Shown here: positions 1-9,314 of the stretch, piece after piece | Position numbering within the stretch: the stretch's first letter is position 1 | Layout of the letters: the number at the start of each line of letters is the position of its first letter | Made by a program: the position numbers and the translations under genes | Origin: Balamuthia mandrillaris | Taxonomy: Eukaryota > Discosea > Longamoebia > Balamuthiidae | Direction of reading: 5' to 3' | Length of the DNA: 33,991 nt | Assembly: GCA_031835245.1 (NCBI GenBank) | Contig: JAVKOQ010000477.1 | Location: forward strand, 1 to 33,991 | The notes under the pieces: generated by a model | Seen by the model: the letters and a program-made list of their open reading frames with translations, nothing else | Told to the model about the DNA's origin: nothing | The model's database searches: none

Positions 1-1
1 C

Positions 2-550
2 GCTTTGCAAGCTGTGCAAAAAGAGGCAAAGATCCCCGAGTGTTTTGTCAAAGGGGACAAGCTAAATCAGTTTCTGGAGGAAGCGTTCAAGGTGGCGGTG
101 GAAAAGTATGGGCACCTGAACACTACCACAGTCAAGATTCCTTCTCCCAGGGTGAACCAAAAGGAGGAGGACGACAGAGGGGCAGAGGATCAGTGTAACT
201 CGGTAGCGGATTCGCCCCGCCGAGAGGAAGGGACAAGTGTTGTGCCCAAGGGGAAGATTGATTCGGACTCAGTCAGTGCAGCCGGCGTTAAGGAGCGAAC
301 CAATAGTCAAGTGGCGCTGCTGTTTGATTGTATTAGCCGTGTTTCTCACGAGTGTGGTAAGCTCTCCGAGGCAGGCGTACTCTCACTCGCAGTGATTGTA
401 CGATTCAGGGACCTGATTGAATCCCTCGACAAGGAGATCAATAATCTTATGGTGGAAAAGGAAGTGCAAATAGTACCAAAGGCGGCCTTACTCTGGGTTC
501 CCAACGGTCTTACGCGGAGGTGGTCGGATCAGCTCCGCGGTGTGATATGA
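2..550 (+). CDS. LINE ORF1, N-terminal part (open at left edge)
   Basis: This frame is open from the left edge to the TGA at 548-550, so its start lies outside the window. The product is hydrophilic, with a Ser/Glu/Lys-rich middle (about residues 45-100) and a predicted helical segment (about 105-155). It has no recognisable RNA-recognition motif or zinc knuckle. Its position just upstream of the next ORF and of ORF2 marks it as the first half of the LINE nucleic-acid-binding protein. The sense of the sequence moves into the -1 frame around 445-465, where the other frame reads a Gly/Ser-rich linker into SQRSYAEVV. The last 30 or so residues of this frame are therefore probably not native. One indel in the A/G-rich stretch is the simplest cause. 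Confidence 0.6.
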   Translation, partial: ALQAVQKEAKIPECFVKGDKLNQFLEEAFKVAVEKYGHLNTTTVKIPSPRVNQKEEDDRGAEDQCNSVADSPRREEGTSVVPKGKIDSDSVSAAGVKERTNSQVALLFDCISRVSHECGKLSEAGVLSLAVIVRFRDLIESLDKEINNLMVEKEVQIVPKAALLWVPNGLTRRWSDQLRGVI

Positions 551-1209
551 TTACTGCGGAAAGGAATTTCCCTCCAACGGCAACTACGGTCAGCGCGCCA
601 AGCTTGGAATACTGGAAGGAAGAAATGGCAAAGGAACAAGGGATATGTTGGCAGGATAACTCCAACATATACAGGAGGACGTGGACCAAAGATACAGTAA
701 CCGACCCGAACTATTGGGCTACAGTAAAACCAAAGTATGGCTTTGCCAGTCCCTACTCCAAGGTAGGGGCGGTGGAGGGCAGATCGATTGTGGTGAGCGG
801 TAAGGACCTTAAGAAGGAAAAGGTAAGTGAGAGGATCTTCGAGCTGGGGCTCAAGCACGTCGGAGTGTGGAAAGTAGGAGAGAAGAATGGCACGCAGCAT
901 TGGGGAGTTACTTTGGAGACGGCCCAGGCTGCCGAAGACATTATTGCGGAAAGAGCCAGGCTGTATGCTTTTACCCGCTGGTGGGTGGGCAAAGCCCGAA
1001 TTGAAGAAGCCAAGAATGAAGGTAAACCGCTGTGGAAGCCTAAAGAGCAAAGAAAGATGGAGAAGAAGAAGGAAAAGGAGGAGAATGTTGGAACAGTGGC
1101 CTTGGACAGCTCTTTGGAACTCTCAAGCATCGCGCTGGCTGAGGAGGAGTATCATGGTGCTGCCAACTGGTCTGACATTGTGGAGGAGGAAGGAGAGGAG
1201 ACCCAATGA
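520..1209 (+). CDS. LINE ORF1, C-terminal part
   Basis: The frame is open from 445 and runs to the TGA at 1207-1209. It includes SQRSYAEVVG just before 525, a Ser-Tyr-Ala-(Glu/Asp)-Val-Val motif of a kind common near the start of the conserved part of LINE ORF1 proteins. The rest has a Trp-rich central domain (about 30-150) and a strongly basic Lys/Glu tail (about 165-190), as expected for a protein that coats the element RNA. I found no CCHC knuckle. The stop overlaps the ORF2 start as ATGA, which suggests coupled termination-reinitiation. It is probably the continuation of the preceding ORF after a frame change. Its exact clade and fold are unknown. Confidence 0.6.
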   Translation: MVGSAPRCDMITAERNFPPTATTVSAPSLEYWKEEMAKEQGICWQDNSNIYRRTWTKDTVTDPNYWATVKPKYGFASPYSKVGAVEGRSIVVSGKDLKKEKVSERIFELGLKHVGVWKVGEKNGTQHWGVTLETAQAAEDIIAERARLYAFTRWWVGKARIEEAKNEGKPLWKPKEQRKMEKKKEKEENVGTVALDSSLELSSIALAEEEYHGAANWSDIVEEEGEETQ

Positions 1210-3671
1210 CTTCAGTAGCGTTTGTCAACTCTAGGGGCTGGGGACAAGAGGAATTGGTCAGCTGTTGGGCTGACAGTAAGCAATTTGACATTTTTGGAGT
1301 GTGCGAACATAGGAGGATGGTTGCCCCTCGATTGGAGGGGTATCGGTGGATGGGTGGAGGGGCTGCTCCAGGGAGGAGTGGCTATGGAAGGGGTGGCGCA
1401 GGTTTCTTTGTTCGAGAGGGCTACAAGGGGAACATCGGAGAAAGGAAAGAGTGGCGAACACCCAACTCCACTTGGGTGGAACTGGCGGGACAGGGTTGCA
1501 TCTTTATAATCGGTATAGTGTATCTCCCTCCAGGAGGTACCGTGGACAACTTTAAGGTCACCTTGGCTGCGATTGAGAAAAGAATCCTGGCCGTGGTCAA
1601 GGAAGGAAGACCCCTGATTATTGGAGGTGATTGGAACGCCAGGGTTGGAAAGGGATGGAATGGTAGAGGTGAATCTACTTACAACACGAGAGGAAAGGTG
1701 TTGGTGGAGGCTTTCAAAAGGCTGGCCCTCTCGTTGCCTCAGCTCGAAGAGGAAGCGCCAGTATTTACATGGAGAGCTGGAAAACGAAAGAGCATTGTGG
1801 ACTATGTGGTAGCATGGAGATGGACGGGCAAGGTAGTTGGGGACAGATGGCAAGCTTGGACCGATCATCGACCACTGGTAGTCGAGTTGAAGGACCCAGC
1901 AGATAATTGTGGCGGGGTTTGGATGGAACGATGGAAGTGGAAGTCCTACTCGGAGGAAGATCGCAAGAGGAGGTGGAGGGAGTACAAACGCGGGTGCAAG
2001 CGTTTCTTCAAAGGAGAGGAATGGAAGGCCATGGTCAAGAAAACACGGGAGGGAGCAGCTACTGTTGAAGATCTTTGGAGCAAGTGGAAAAAAGGATTGT
2101 GGGATTGTGCAATGAGATGGTTTGGTAGAGAAAGGAGACTGATAGGAGCAACAACGAGCAGGGCAAGGAAGCCATGGTGGACAGCAGAGTTAACATCCTT
2201 GAACAAGCAGGTAGTGATAGCCCATGCTCAGTGGCTAAGAGAAGGAAAGAATGATGGAAAGGCCAGAGAGGAATTTGTGGAACTCAGGAAAAGGTTTGTG
2301 AAGTTGTGGAGAGCCAACAAATGGGACTGGATGAAGTGGAAAAGACAAGAGAACATCAAGGAAATGCAGAAATGGATCGGCAACATGTGGAGGATAGTGG
2401 CAAAGCGTAGAGCAGAGCCCAAAGCAGTTAGGGAGCACCACGGTAGCACGGCAGCCTTCAAGGAACATTGGGCAAAGCTGGGAAGGAAGGATTCTTCCAT
2501 TGGGAGCTTGCATCGAGAGGAAGCAGGTCCAGAAGGACTGCCTTTGTCTGGTAGTAACTGGCTTAAGAAGGAGAGTTTTAATCTTGCATGGAGGAAAAGA
2601 TTGAGGGTGGGCAAAGCAGCTGGGGTGGACAATATTGATGGGGAAATGATGAAGTATGGAGGCAAACATGTGCAAGATGCAACTTGGACGCTGATCAAGG
2701 CCATTGAGAACCAAGGCATATTCCCCAAGGAGTGGAAACAGGGGGTGGTTATTCCCTTGCATAAGGCAGGAGATCCCCAGAATCCAGCAAACTATAGAGG
2801 TATTACTCTCCTATGCAATGCAGCCAAGGTGTTTGAAGGAGCTATCTTGGTACAATTGAACATACAAGCAAGAGAGCAAGGGTGGATAAGTAATTGCCAG
2901 GGTGGATTTAGAAAAGGAAGGGGAGTCATGGATCAGGTGTGGCGGGTGAAGAAATGCCTGATGAAGAGAAGCAAAGAACGTACCTATATTGCTCTGTTGG
3001 ATATCAGCAAGGCATATGACATGCTTGACCATGACATACTGGCAAGGACATTACGCAAAAGAGGAGCAGAAGAGGCAGCAGTGGGTATCATTACAGAGTG
3101 GTACCATGGTATGACGAGTGTTATTCGCATGAATGGGCAGCTTTCAGAGGAATTTCTGGTGGAAAGAGGAGTTAAGCAAGGAGGAGTTTTGTCTCCATTC
3201 TTGTTCAATGTATACATTGATGTGGGGGCAAGAAAGCTACAAGCTGCAGAGGAGAAGGAAAGAGGAGATAAAGCAAGGAATGTTTGCTTGTTGTTTGCAG
3301 ATGACTTGGCAGTGGTGGCCAGCGACCCATTTGAGCTTCAGAGAAGATTGAATGTAGCAGTGGAGGCAGTGAATGCTCTGGGACTTCAGTTCAATGCAAA
3401 GAAATCAGTGGTGCTAGTACAAGGAAAGAAGGCTCATTTTCAAGAGTGGAGACTGAAGGGGGAGGCTGTGAAACGGGTGAAGGAGGCCAAGTACCTGGGA
3501 CTGTGGTTTGAAGAAAGTGGGGAATGGACAACTCATGCCAAGGAGAGGATCACCAAGGCCAAGCAAGCCCTCTACAGCCTTAGGCAGCGGGGAGCCATTG
3601 CCCAAGGCCTTGGTACACGCACTGCCCAGATTGCTGCAGAGGCTATTGTCAAGTCTACCTTGTCATATTGA
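1206..3671 (+). CDS. LINE ORF2: AP endonuclease and reverse transcriptase
   Basis: Residues about 1-225 form an exonuclease/endonuclease/phosphatase domain: a start with FVNSRGWGQEEL, the acidic residue in CEHRR, GGDWNA near residue 140, SIVDYV near 198 and the terminal WTDHRP. This domain nicks target DNA for target-primed reverse transcription. Residues about 500-800 form the reverse transcriptase: IPLHKAGDPQNPANYRGI, the palm aspartate in LLDISKAYD, GVKQGGVLSPFLFN and the catalytic FADD near 700. A basic Trp-rich linker joins the two. The start is fixed by the ATGA overlap with ORF1; the same frame is closed upstream at 1173. The frame ends at a TGA at 3669-3671, but the family resemblance continues in the same frame beyond it, so the stop is probably a recent mutation. 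Confidence 0.92.
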   Translation: MTSVAFVNSRGWGQEELVSCWADSKQFDIFGVCEHRRMVAPRLEGYRWMGGGAAPGRSGYGRGGAGFFVREGYKGNIGERKEWRTPNSTWVELAGQGCIFIIGIVYLPPGGTVDNFKVTLAAIEKRILAVVKEGRPLIIGGDWNARVGKGWNGRGESTYNTRGKVLVEAFKRLALSLPQLEEEAPVFTWRAGKRKSIVDYVVAWRWTGKVVGDRWQAWTDHRPLVVELKDPADNCGGVWMERWKWKSYSEEDRKRRWREYKRGCKRFFKGEEWKAMVKKTREGAATVEDLWSKWKKGLWDCAMRWFGRERRLIGATTSRARKPWWTAELTSLNKQVVIAHAQWLREGKNDGKAREEFVELRKRFVKLWRANKWDWMKWKRQENIKEMQKWIGNMWRIVAKRRAEPKAVREHHGSTAAFKEHWAKLGRKDSSIGSLHREEAGPEGLPLSGSNWLKKESFNLAWRKRLRVGKAAGVDNIDGEMMKYGGKHVQDATWTLIKAIENQGIFPKEWKQGVVIPLHKAGDPQNPANYRGITLLCNAAKVFEGAILVQLNIQAREQGWISNCQGGFRKGRGVMDQVWRVKKCLMKRSKERTYIALLDISKAYDMLDHDILARTLRKRGAEEAAVGIITEWYHGMTSVIRMNGQLSEEFLVERGVKQGGVLSPFLFNVYIDVGARKLQAAEEKERGDKARNVCLLFADDLAVVASDPFELQRRLNVAVEAVNALGLQFNAKKSVVLVQGKKAHFQEWRLKGEAVKRVKEAKYLGLWFEESGEWTTHAKERITKAKQALYSLRQRGAIAQGLGTRTAQIAAEAIVKSTLSY

Positions 3672-3677
3672 TTATGT

Positions 3678-4511
3678 ATGACAGAGCTTTCCAAATCATG
3701 GTGGAAGAAGATCGAAGCAGTGTGGAATGAGACAGCAAGAAGTGTATTGCAAGTTCATCGAAGGACTGTGGCGGGGGTTTGTAGAGCAGAATTGGGCTGG
3801 TTGACCATCAAGGCCTACTGTGAGTTGGAAAGACAAGCAGTAATTCATCATGCTGAGAGGCAAGATGGCCACTTTGAGCTACTTGAAGAGGTAAGCCAAG
3901 CAAGTGAAGAGGAAGGGGAGAAGAATGAAGGTGAGGGAGGTGACGGAACGACAGTTGTTGAAAAGAAAGCCAAGAGGATGAGGGCCTTAACTCGAGTAGC
4001 CAAGATGGAGTATGCAGCTGAAGGAGAAAGAGGAACAAGAGCATGGCTATGGCATAACTTCTTGACAAATGGAAGATGTTTGGTTGGACAACAACGGAGC
4101 TTAGTGATTACCAACCCAAGGAAAGAACGTTTGATGAATGCTATTCGCTGTGGTGGACTGCCTATTGGAAAAAAGTGGGGATCCATTCAGCAGTCTGAGG
4201 TGGATAGCAAGTGCCCTGCATGTGATGCTGAGGAAGAAACAGCAGAACACTTCCTGTTAAGGTGTCCTAACCTTTGGGAAGATCGCTTTAGAATCTGGAG
4301 TGTGGACAATGGAAGTGAAGAACAAGTCAGAAAGCTGATTATTGAAGACTGTACAACAAAGCTCCTGTCAAGTGGAAAGAAATGTAACAGAGCTCAAGAG
4401 ATGGAACAATGTAAGCAAAGTTGTAAACGAGTCTGGAGATTATGGGCAGCAAGAGCAAGTTGGAAGCATGGAAGTCCTTCTGCATTTTATCAGTCTTTGG
4501 AAGTAATGTAA
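3678..4511 (+). CDS. LINE ORF2 C-terminal domain with zinc-knuckle-like motif
   Basis: This reads in the same frame as ORF2 and is parted from it only by the TGA at 3669-3671. The region between (TTA TGT) is open, so the ATG at 3678 need not be a true start. The product has a helical thumb-like stretch, an acidic low-complexity insert (about residues 75-95) and a CPAC...HFLLRC cluster near 180 (C-X2-C-X8-H-X4-C). Such a knuckle is usual at the ORF2 C terminus of several LINE clades and is thought to bind RNA or DNA. It ends at TAA 4509-4511. It belongs to ORF2 and is not a separate gene. Confidence 0.85.
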   Translation: MTELSKSWWKKIEAVWNETARSVLQVHRRTVAGVCRAELGWLTIKAYCELERQAVIHHAERQDGHFELLEEVSQASEEEGEKNEGEGGDGTTVVEKKAKRMRALTRVAKMEYAAEGERGTRAWLWHNFLTNGRCLVGQQRSLVITNPRKERLMNAIRCGGLPIGKKWGSIQQSEVDSKCPACDAEEETAEHFLLRCPNLWEDRFRIWSVDNGSEEQVRKLIIEDCTTKLLSSGKKCNRAQEMEQCKQSCKRVWRLWAARASWKHGSPSAFYQSLEVM

Positions 4512-4740
4512 GCAAGGAAAAGAGGAAAAAGGAAAGGGAAAGAAAAGGATAGCTAGATGATACAAAGTTGGTCTGAAATCTCATTCAACACCTTTCACTT
4601 GTGAATTGAGTAACAATTGGGAAGGCATTGAGGATGAGGGAGTAAGAAAAGTAAGAGTACACTATGTATGTACAAGGCTTACTTTTTATGTATAGATTGG
4701 TGTTGCTCTCAGAGCAAATAAACTTTTTATTACTACTACT
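4512..4740 (+). other. LINE 3' UTR with hairpin, AATAAA and ACT-repeat tail
   Basis: About 230 bases follow the ORF2 stop. The first part is purine-rich. At 4703-4717 lies a perfect inverted repeat (TTGCTC, loop TCA, GAGCAA). It is followed at once by AATAAA (4717-4722) and a short run of TAC/ACT units to 4740. A 3' hairpin plus a short simple-repeat tail is the layout known from LINEs whose reverse transcriptase recognises the RNA 3' end. Whether this hairpin is used that way is inference. The next base begins sequence shared with the downstream LTR. Confidence 0.6.
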
Positions 4741-5077
4741 AACTCTTTTCTATCAACAATCTCACGTCAGCTATCATCGATCTTTTATGTCGATACCAAG
4801 CCATTCCGAAGATCTTTCTCCTGCCTTCCCTGGAACTTTCCCGAGCCTAGAACTTAAGAACAAAGAAACCAAGAAGTCACTCCCCAACCCCAAGCCCCTT
4901 TCCTTCCTTGGTTACCTTCTCAACTATAAATACTTTTCCCACAACCAAGAACACACAGACGAACAAACGAAGAAACAACACACTCACAAACACACTTGTT
5001 TTCTTCCTTTCATTAAATACGTTTGGCTCCCGTCTTTCTCTTGGTTCCTGTCTTGGTTCTATGCTCAGGTTCTAACA
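4741..5077 (+). repeat. 5' LTR of the chromovirus
   Basis: Positions 4751-5077 align without gaps to 9367-9693. Weaker alignment in a pyrimidine-rich stretch reaches back to 4741. It contains TATAAATA (4925-4932), a likely core promoter, and ends in TAACA. The outermost bases seen in the right LTR (starting TGTTGG) are not present here; LINE tail sequence directly precedes it. Confidence 0.88.
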
Positions 5078-5107
5078 TTTTTTTTTGATGAGTCAAACCA
5101 TTTGGTG

Positions 5108-5800
5108 ATGGAAGCTTCGCAACAGACACAACAGCAACAGCCGCAAAGCACGGCAACGGAAAACAAAAATCTATGGATGATGAACCACCTACACTTGAGG
5201 CAGCTAAAGATGATGAAGAAGCAGCCGGTGCCGAAGAAGCAAGAGAATCCAAGCTTCAGGATGAGTACCACAGTTTCAAGGCCAAACCTGGTGAGACTAT
5301 TCATGCTATTGGTGATCGTCTTCATTCCCTTCGTGACCAGATGGTGAACAAGCCATCTACTCCCGTGTTGTCGCACAAGTTTCAGTCAGCCCTTCCTAAG
5401 GACATTCAACGAATTTACATTGGTACTGTTCTCTCAAAGGCTCCTCACTTTTTGGATGAAGCAATCAACATCGCCCTGGCAATTGAAAGCGACCTCTGGG
5501 ACCCCGATCAGACGACTCCTACTGACGATGGTAGCAAAAAGAAGAAGCAACGACCTTACTGTAAGGTCCACAAGACGTTAACGGACATGATATGATCGAC
5601 TGTCATGTGCTCCAACACAGGAAACAGCCCAATGGTTCGGCCTACTCCTCTTCGTCATCGTCCGGTACTTCTTCTTCTCCTTCTGGTGCCTCCTCTTCTG
5701 GACCATCCCCAGCAACAAAGTCCAAGAGCCACATTACATGCTACAACTGCAACCAGAAAGGCCATTACTCCAATGAGTGCCCGCTTCCTAAGAAGAAGCC
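5108..5800 (+). pseudogene. Chromovirus gag region with zinc knuckle (fossil)
   Basis: This part encodes a Gln-rich start, then a capsid-like helical stretch of retrotransposon-gag type (for example KFQSALPKDIQRIYIG). A Ser/Pro-rich linker follows, then one CCHC knuckle, CYNCNQKGHYSNEC (near 5740-5782), which binds RNA in this family. The coding sequence is degenerate. Boundaries are approximate and set by domain content. Confidence 0.8.
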
Positions 5801-5984
5801 GTCAGCTTCGCTCAACTCTCTTGACAACTCGACTCCTACCCCTCCTGCGCAACTCTCTGGCGATTCCCTGTCTGCTCTTCATACCAATGATTCGTATGAG
5901 GAATACAATCGTGCTATCAACGAGCTCCAAGCTGATTCTCTTTTTCAGCTCAACGCCAACAACAATGACTCTTCTTTCGACAAA

Positions 5985-6300
5985 ATCCGTGTGCCCACCT
6001 TGATTAACAACCATCTGGTATCCACCTTTCTCGATACTGGCGCTTCTCACTCATTTATCGACTTGGAGACTGCTAAGAAGTTCCATGTCCGATTTCATCC
6101 TTTGAAATCTTCCATGACCCTTGTCACTAACAACTCAATAGCAGAAGCTCATGGTGTAGCCCTCTCTGTTCTGGTCGCATGTGGAAAGCTTCATTTCCAT
6201 CATCACTTCCACATCCTTTCGCTCTCTCAGAGTGAAACAGTCATTTTCAGCTGCAACATGCTGAAGAAATTGGGCCTTGAAATTAGTGGTATTCCCATCA
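5985..6300 (+). pseudogene. Chromovirus aspartic protease region (fossil)
   Basis: The stretch encodes VSTFLDTGASHSFID, the retropepsin active site DTGAS with the usual hydrophobic strand before it. This is followed by a beta-rich region including HFHILSLSQSETVIFSCNML where the second half of the fold is expected. It lies between the zinc knuckle and the reverse transcriptase, as in Ty3/gypsy elements. Boundaries are approximate. Confidence 0.8.
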
Positions 6301-6479
6301 ATTTCCCTTCTGCTTCTCCTTCGCCTCCTGATGATTCCAATGTCACGACTCCTGAGCAATATCATGAGAAGTCTCTTCCTCCATCCGAGCAGCAACATAT
6401 CGTCAATGCTATTCAAGACCTCTTGGACGTTAACCAACAGCTTCCAGTTGGGCCTTCTTCTCCTCTTCATCAAGCTGTT

Positions 6480-7780
6480 TTGCATCTCAATACGAATAAT
6501 CATCGACCCATATTCCGACACCAGTACTCCCTTCCTCATGCCTACTATGCTGCTGTTGATGAGTAAATCGAATCCTGGGCCAAGCATCAAGTCATCATTC
6601 CCACTCTAAACGATTGCCCTTGGAACAGTCCCATCCTAGCCGTTCCCAAAAAGGATGCCTCTGGTCAACTTACTGCAGTACATGTTTGTCTCAACCCTCG
6701 AGCTATCAATTCTGTTTTGGTGGATGACATCTACCCTATTCCTTCCATCCTTGACATTGTGGAACATGTTGCTGGTTTCTTTGTGGCTTCTTCATTAGAT
6801 CTTATTTGGTCCTTCAACCAAATCCTCATCACCCCTGAAGACCAGCCCAAACTTACCTTTGCTTGGAAAGGCAAGCGTTGGATGTTCCGTGGTGCTCCTT
6901 TTGGCATCAAGACAGTTCCCTCGTGTATGCAGCGTCTGATGACCGTCATTCTTAATAAACTACGCGATTGTTCTGCCCACTACATCGATGATTGTCTAGT
7001 GCACACCAAGTCATCTTCTTCTCTTGATGATCATATCCGCGATCTTCATGCTGTTATTTCTGCTCTCAATGACACATGCCTTCGTCTTCGAACCGAGAAA
7101 TGTCATTTTGGCTTCATGCAGATCAGGCTTGTTGGATTCATTGTTTCCTCCACCGGCTTTGCCCCTGATTGGGACAAATTGTCTACGCTTCGCTCCTTTC
7201 TTACTCCTACTACTGGAAAGCAGTTGCAATCCTTCCTCGGTTTCGCCAACTTTCTACGGCCTTTCATCCCTCGTTTTGCATGCCTTACGGCTCCTCTTGA
7301 CGCTCTTCAATACGTCTGTGATCTCCGACCCTTCTGGACTGCTGATTGTCAAGCTTCTATTGATGCTCTTCACCGTATCTTCAGTTTGCCTCCTGTCTTG
7401 AGCATTCCTGCTCCTGATCTCCCTTTTCTCGTTGGAACTGATGCCTCCCAGAATGGTGTTGGTGCTGTTCTCTACTAAGAGACCCCGGACAAGCAATGTT
7501 GCTACATTGCCTTTGCTAGCCGTGCACTCAACGATGCCCAGTGCAACTATCCAGCTACGAAACATGAGCTCTTTGCCGTTGTCTTTGCTCTTCTGCAATT
7601 TCGGTGCTGGCTCTATGGTCGCCACTTTACCCTTTTCACTGATTACAAGGCCCTCACTTATCTCTTCACTTTCAAGCACTCCAATTATATGCTTAACAAC
7701 TGGGCCTACATCATCCTCGAGTACAACTTCGACATAGTCCATCGTCCTGGAATCAAAATGATCCTTGAAGACTGCCTCTC
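6480..7780 (+). pseudogene. Chromovirus reverse transcriptase and RNase H region (fossil)
   Basis: The reverse transcriptase is recognised by ASSLDLIWSFNQI (first palm aspartate), FRGAPFGIKTVPSCMQ and the catalytic box HYIDDCLVHT, all in the expected order. The connection has FLGFANFLRPFIPRFA. RNase H is marked by LVGTDASQNGVGAVL and by KHELFAVVFALLQFRCWLYG. Together they identify a Ty3/gypsy polymerase. The region is degenerate. Boundaries are approximate. Confidence 0.88.
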
Positions 7781-8034
7781 GCGACTCTATCTGAAGAATT
7801 TTTGGGAAGAGGATGGTTCGGCTGGTCTAACCAGGCCGATAATCCCTCAATCTGCGAAGACTCTGACTCCTAAGACCTCCTCATCTTCGCCTTTTGCCTT
7901 GTCTGCACCTGAGTCATCTTCCCTCTCATCTCTTTTTCAGATTGAGCTTGATCAGTTTCCTCCTTCTTCTCCGTCGAAGGATCTTTCTGCTTTTATCAAG
8001 ACTTTCCACAATAAGACTGTCCCCTCGTTAGAAC

Positions 8035-8770
8035 AACAACAAGAACTTCTTCAAAAGTTTCACTCTGAAACTCATGAAGGTGCCTCCCATATCTTCAATC
8101 GAATTTGGAATGAAGGATACTTCTGGCCTTCTCTCCACTCTGACTGTCACTTCGTCACGCGCTCTTGTGATGCTTGCTGACACTTCAATGTGGCTAAACA
8201 TGGCTTTCATCCTTTGAAGACCATCGCCACTACTTATCTATTTGACCACATTGCTATCGACCTCTTCGGCCCTCTTCCTTCTGATGAACATGGCTTTTCC
8301 TATGTAATGGTACTAGTTGATATGGCCACTCGCTTCACTTTTCTTCGACCTCTCACTGACAAAAGTGCTCTTGCTACTGCTCAAGTTCTATACCAGTTTA
8401 TCTGTGATTTTGGTTTTCCCAAAATCATTCAATCAGATAATGGTACAGAGTTTGCCAATGCTGTATTGACCGCTTTCAAGAACCTAGCTGGATTTGACCA
8501 TCATTTCATCTCTTCGTATCATCCCCGAGCTAATGGTGCTGCTGAGAGTCACGTTAAACTGGCCAAATCTCTTCTCTTCAAACTTCTCAATGGTGACTGG
8601 TCCTCCTGGTCTACCTTTCTTCCGGCTGTACAGAAAGGTATCAACGATTGCTACACCTCTCGTCATCATTCCTCTCCCTTCGAGCTCTTCTTTGGTTGTC
8701 CCTCAAACCCGCCAGACAACTTTTCTTCTTCTACTTCTTCGCTGCTCTCCCCTGAAGAACGTCAAAAGCA
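8035..8770 (+). pseudogene. Chromovirus integrase region (fossil)
   Basis: An N-terminal HHCC zinc region (HEGASHIFNRIWNEGYFWP and a following C-D-A-C) precedes the catalytic core. The core shows AIDLFGPLP (first Asp), IIQSDNGTEF (second Asp) and HPRANGAAESHVK (Glu), which is the D,D,E set of retroviral-type integrases. The core is well conserved, but the region as a whole is degenerate. Boundaries are approximate. Confidence 0.88.
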
Positions 8771-9104
8771 GATTATCGACCTTCGCTCTCTTGTTTGGCC
8801 TTCTGCTGCCTCCACCACCGAATAATATAACAACAAAATTGCTGACTTGTTCAACAAGAAAGCTCCTCTTGTTTCCTTTGCTCCTGGTGACACTGTAATG
8901 CTTGTAAACTCTGGTGCTAACGCCAAAACTGATCCCAAGTACCTTGGTCCTTTCTGAGTCATCAAACATACCTGTCACGGTGCTTACCGCCTAGAAGATC
9001 TCACCGGTCAACCTGTTCCTGATATGGTTCCACCTTCCCTCTTGAAGAAAGTTGATCCACCAAAGCCGCGTTCTTCCCCTTCCTCTTCTTTGAACTCCAC
9101 CAAT

Positions 9105-9275
9105 CCTGCTTTGAAACGCTATGAGGTTCACTTCATCGTTAATCATCGTGGTTCTGCCTGCAACCGTGAGTATCTAGTCCGCTGGAAAGGCTACGGCCCT
9201 GGAGGTGACTCCTGGGAACCTCCAAGTCACTTAGACGACCTCCACACTATTGACAATTATTGGAAACGTATGTGT
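9105..9275 (+). pseudogene. Chromodomain at integrase C terminus (fossil)
   Basis: The stretch encodes RYEVHFIVNHR, then EYLVRWKGYGPGGDSWEPP and SHLDDLHTIDNYW. The aromatic cage context and the LVRWKGY...SWEP signature are those of chromodomains. In chromoviruses this domain steers insertion to histone H3 K9-methylated chromatin. It ends just before a purine-rich tract (GAGGAGGAAG) beside the right LTR. Confidence 0.9.
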
Positions 9276-9314
9276 AAGAAAGGTAAAGTCGCCTCTTTGC
9301 AGAGGAGGAAGTGA

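Larger units (their letters stand above)
1..4740 (+). mobile_element. Non-LTR retrotransposon (LINE), 5' end outside window
   Basis: The segment holds a Lys/Glu-rich ORF1-like protein followed by ORF2 with an AP-type endonuclease, a reverse transcriptase and a C-terminal CCHC-like knuckle. After that come a 3' UTR, a hairpin, an AATAAA and a short ACT-repeat tail. No LTRs bound it and no RNase H domain was found. The order and domain set are those of APE-type LINEs. I could not settle the clade; L1/Tx1, Jockey and I types remain possible. ORF1 needs one frame change near 445-465 and ORF2 has one in-frame stop at 3669-3671, so this copy is nearly intact but probably not active. The left end lies beyond the window, so full length is unknown. 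Confidence 0.9.

Noticed and set aside
1212-1868. Minus-strand open frames across the LINE endonuclease
   Set aside because: They are antisense shadows of ORF2 with no recognisable motif.
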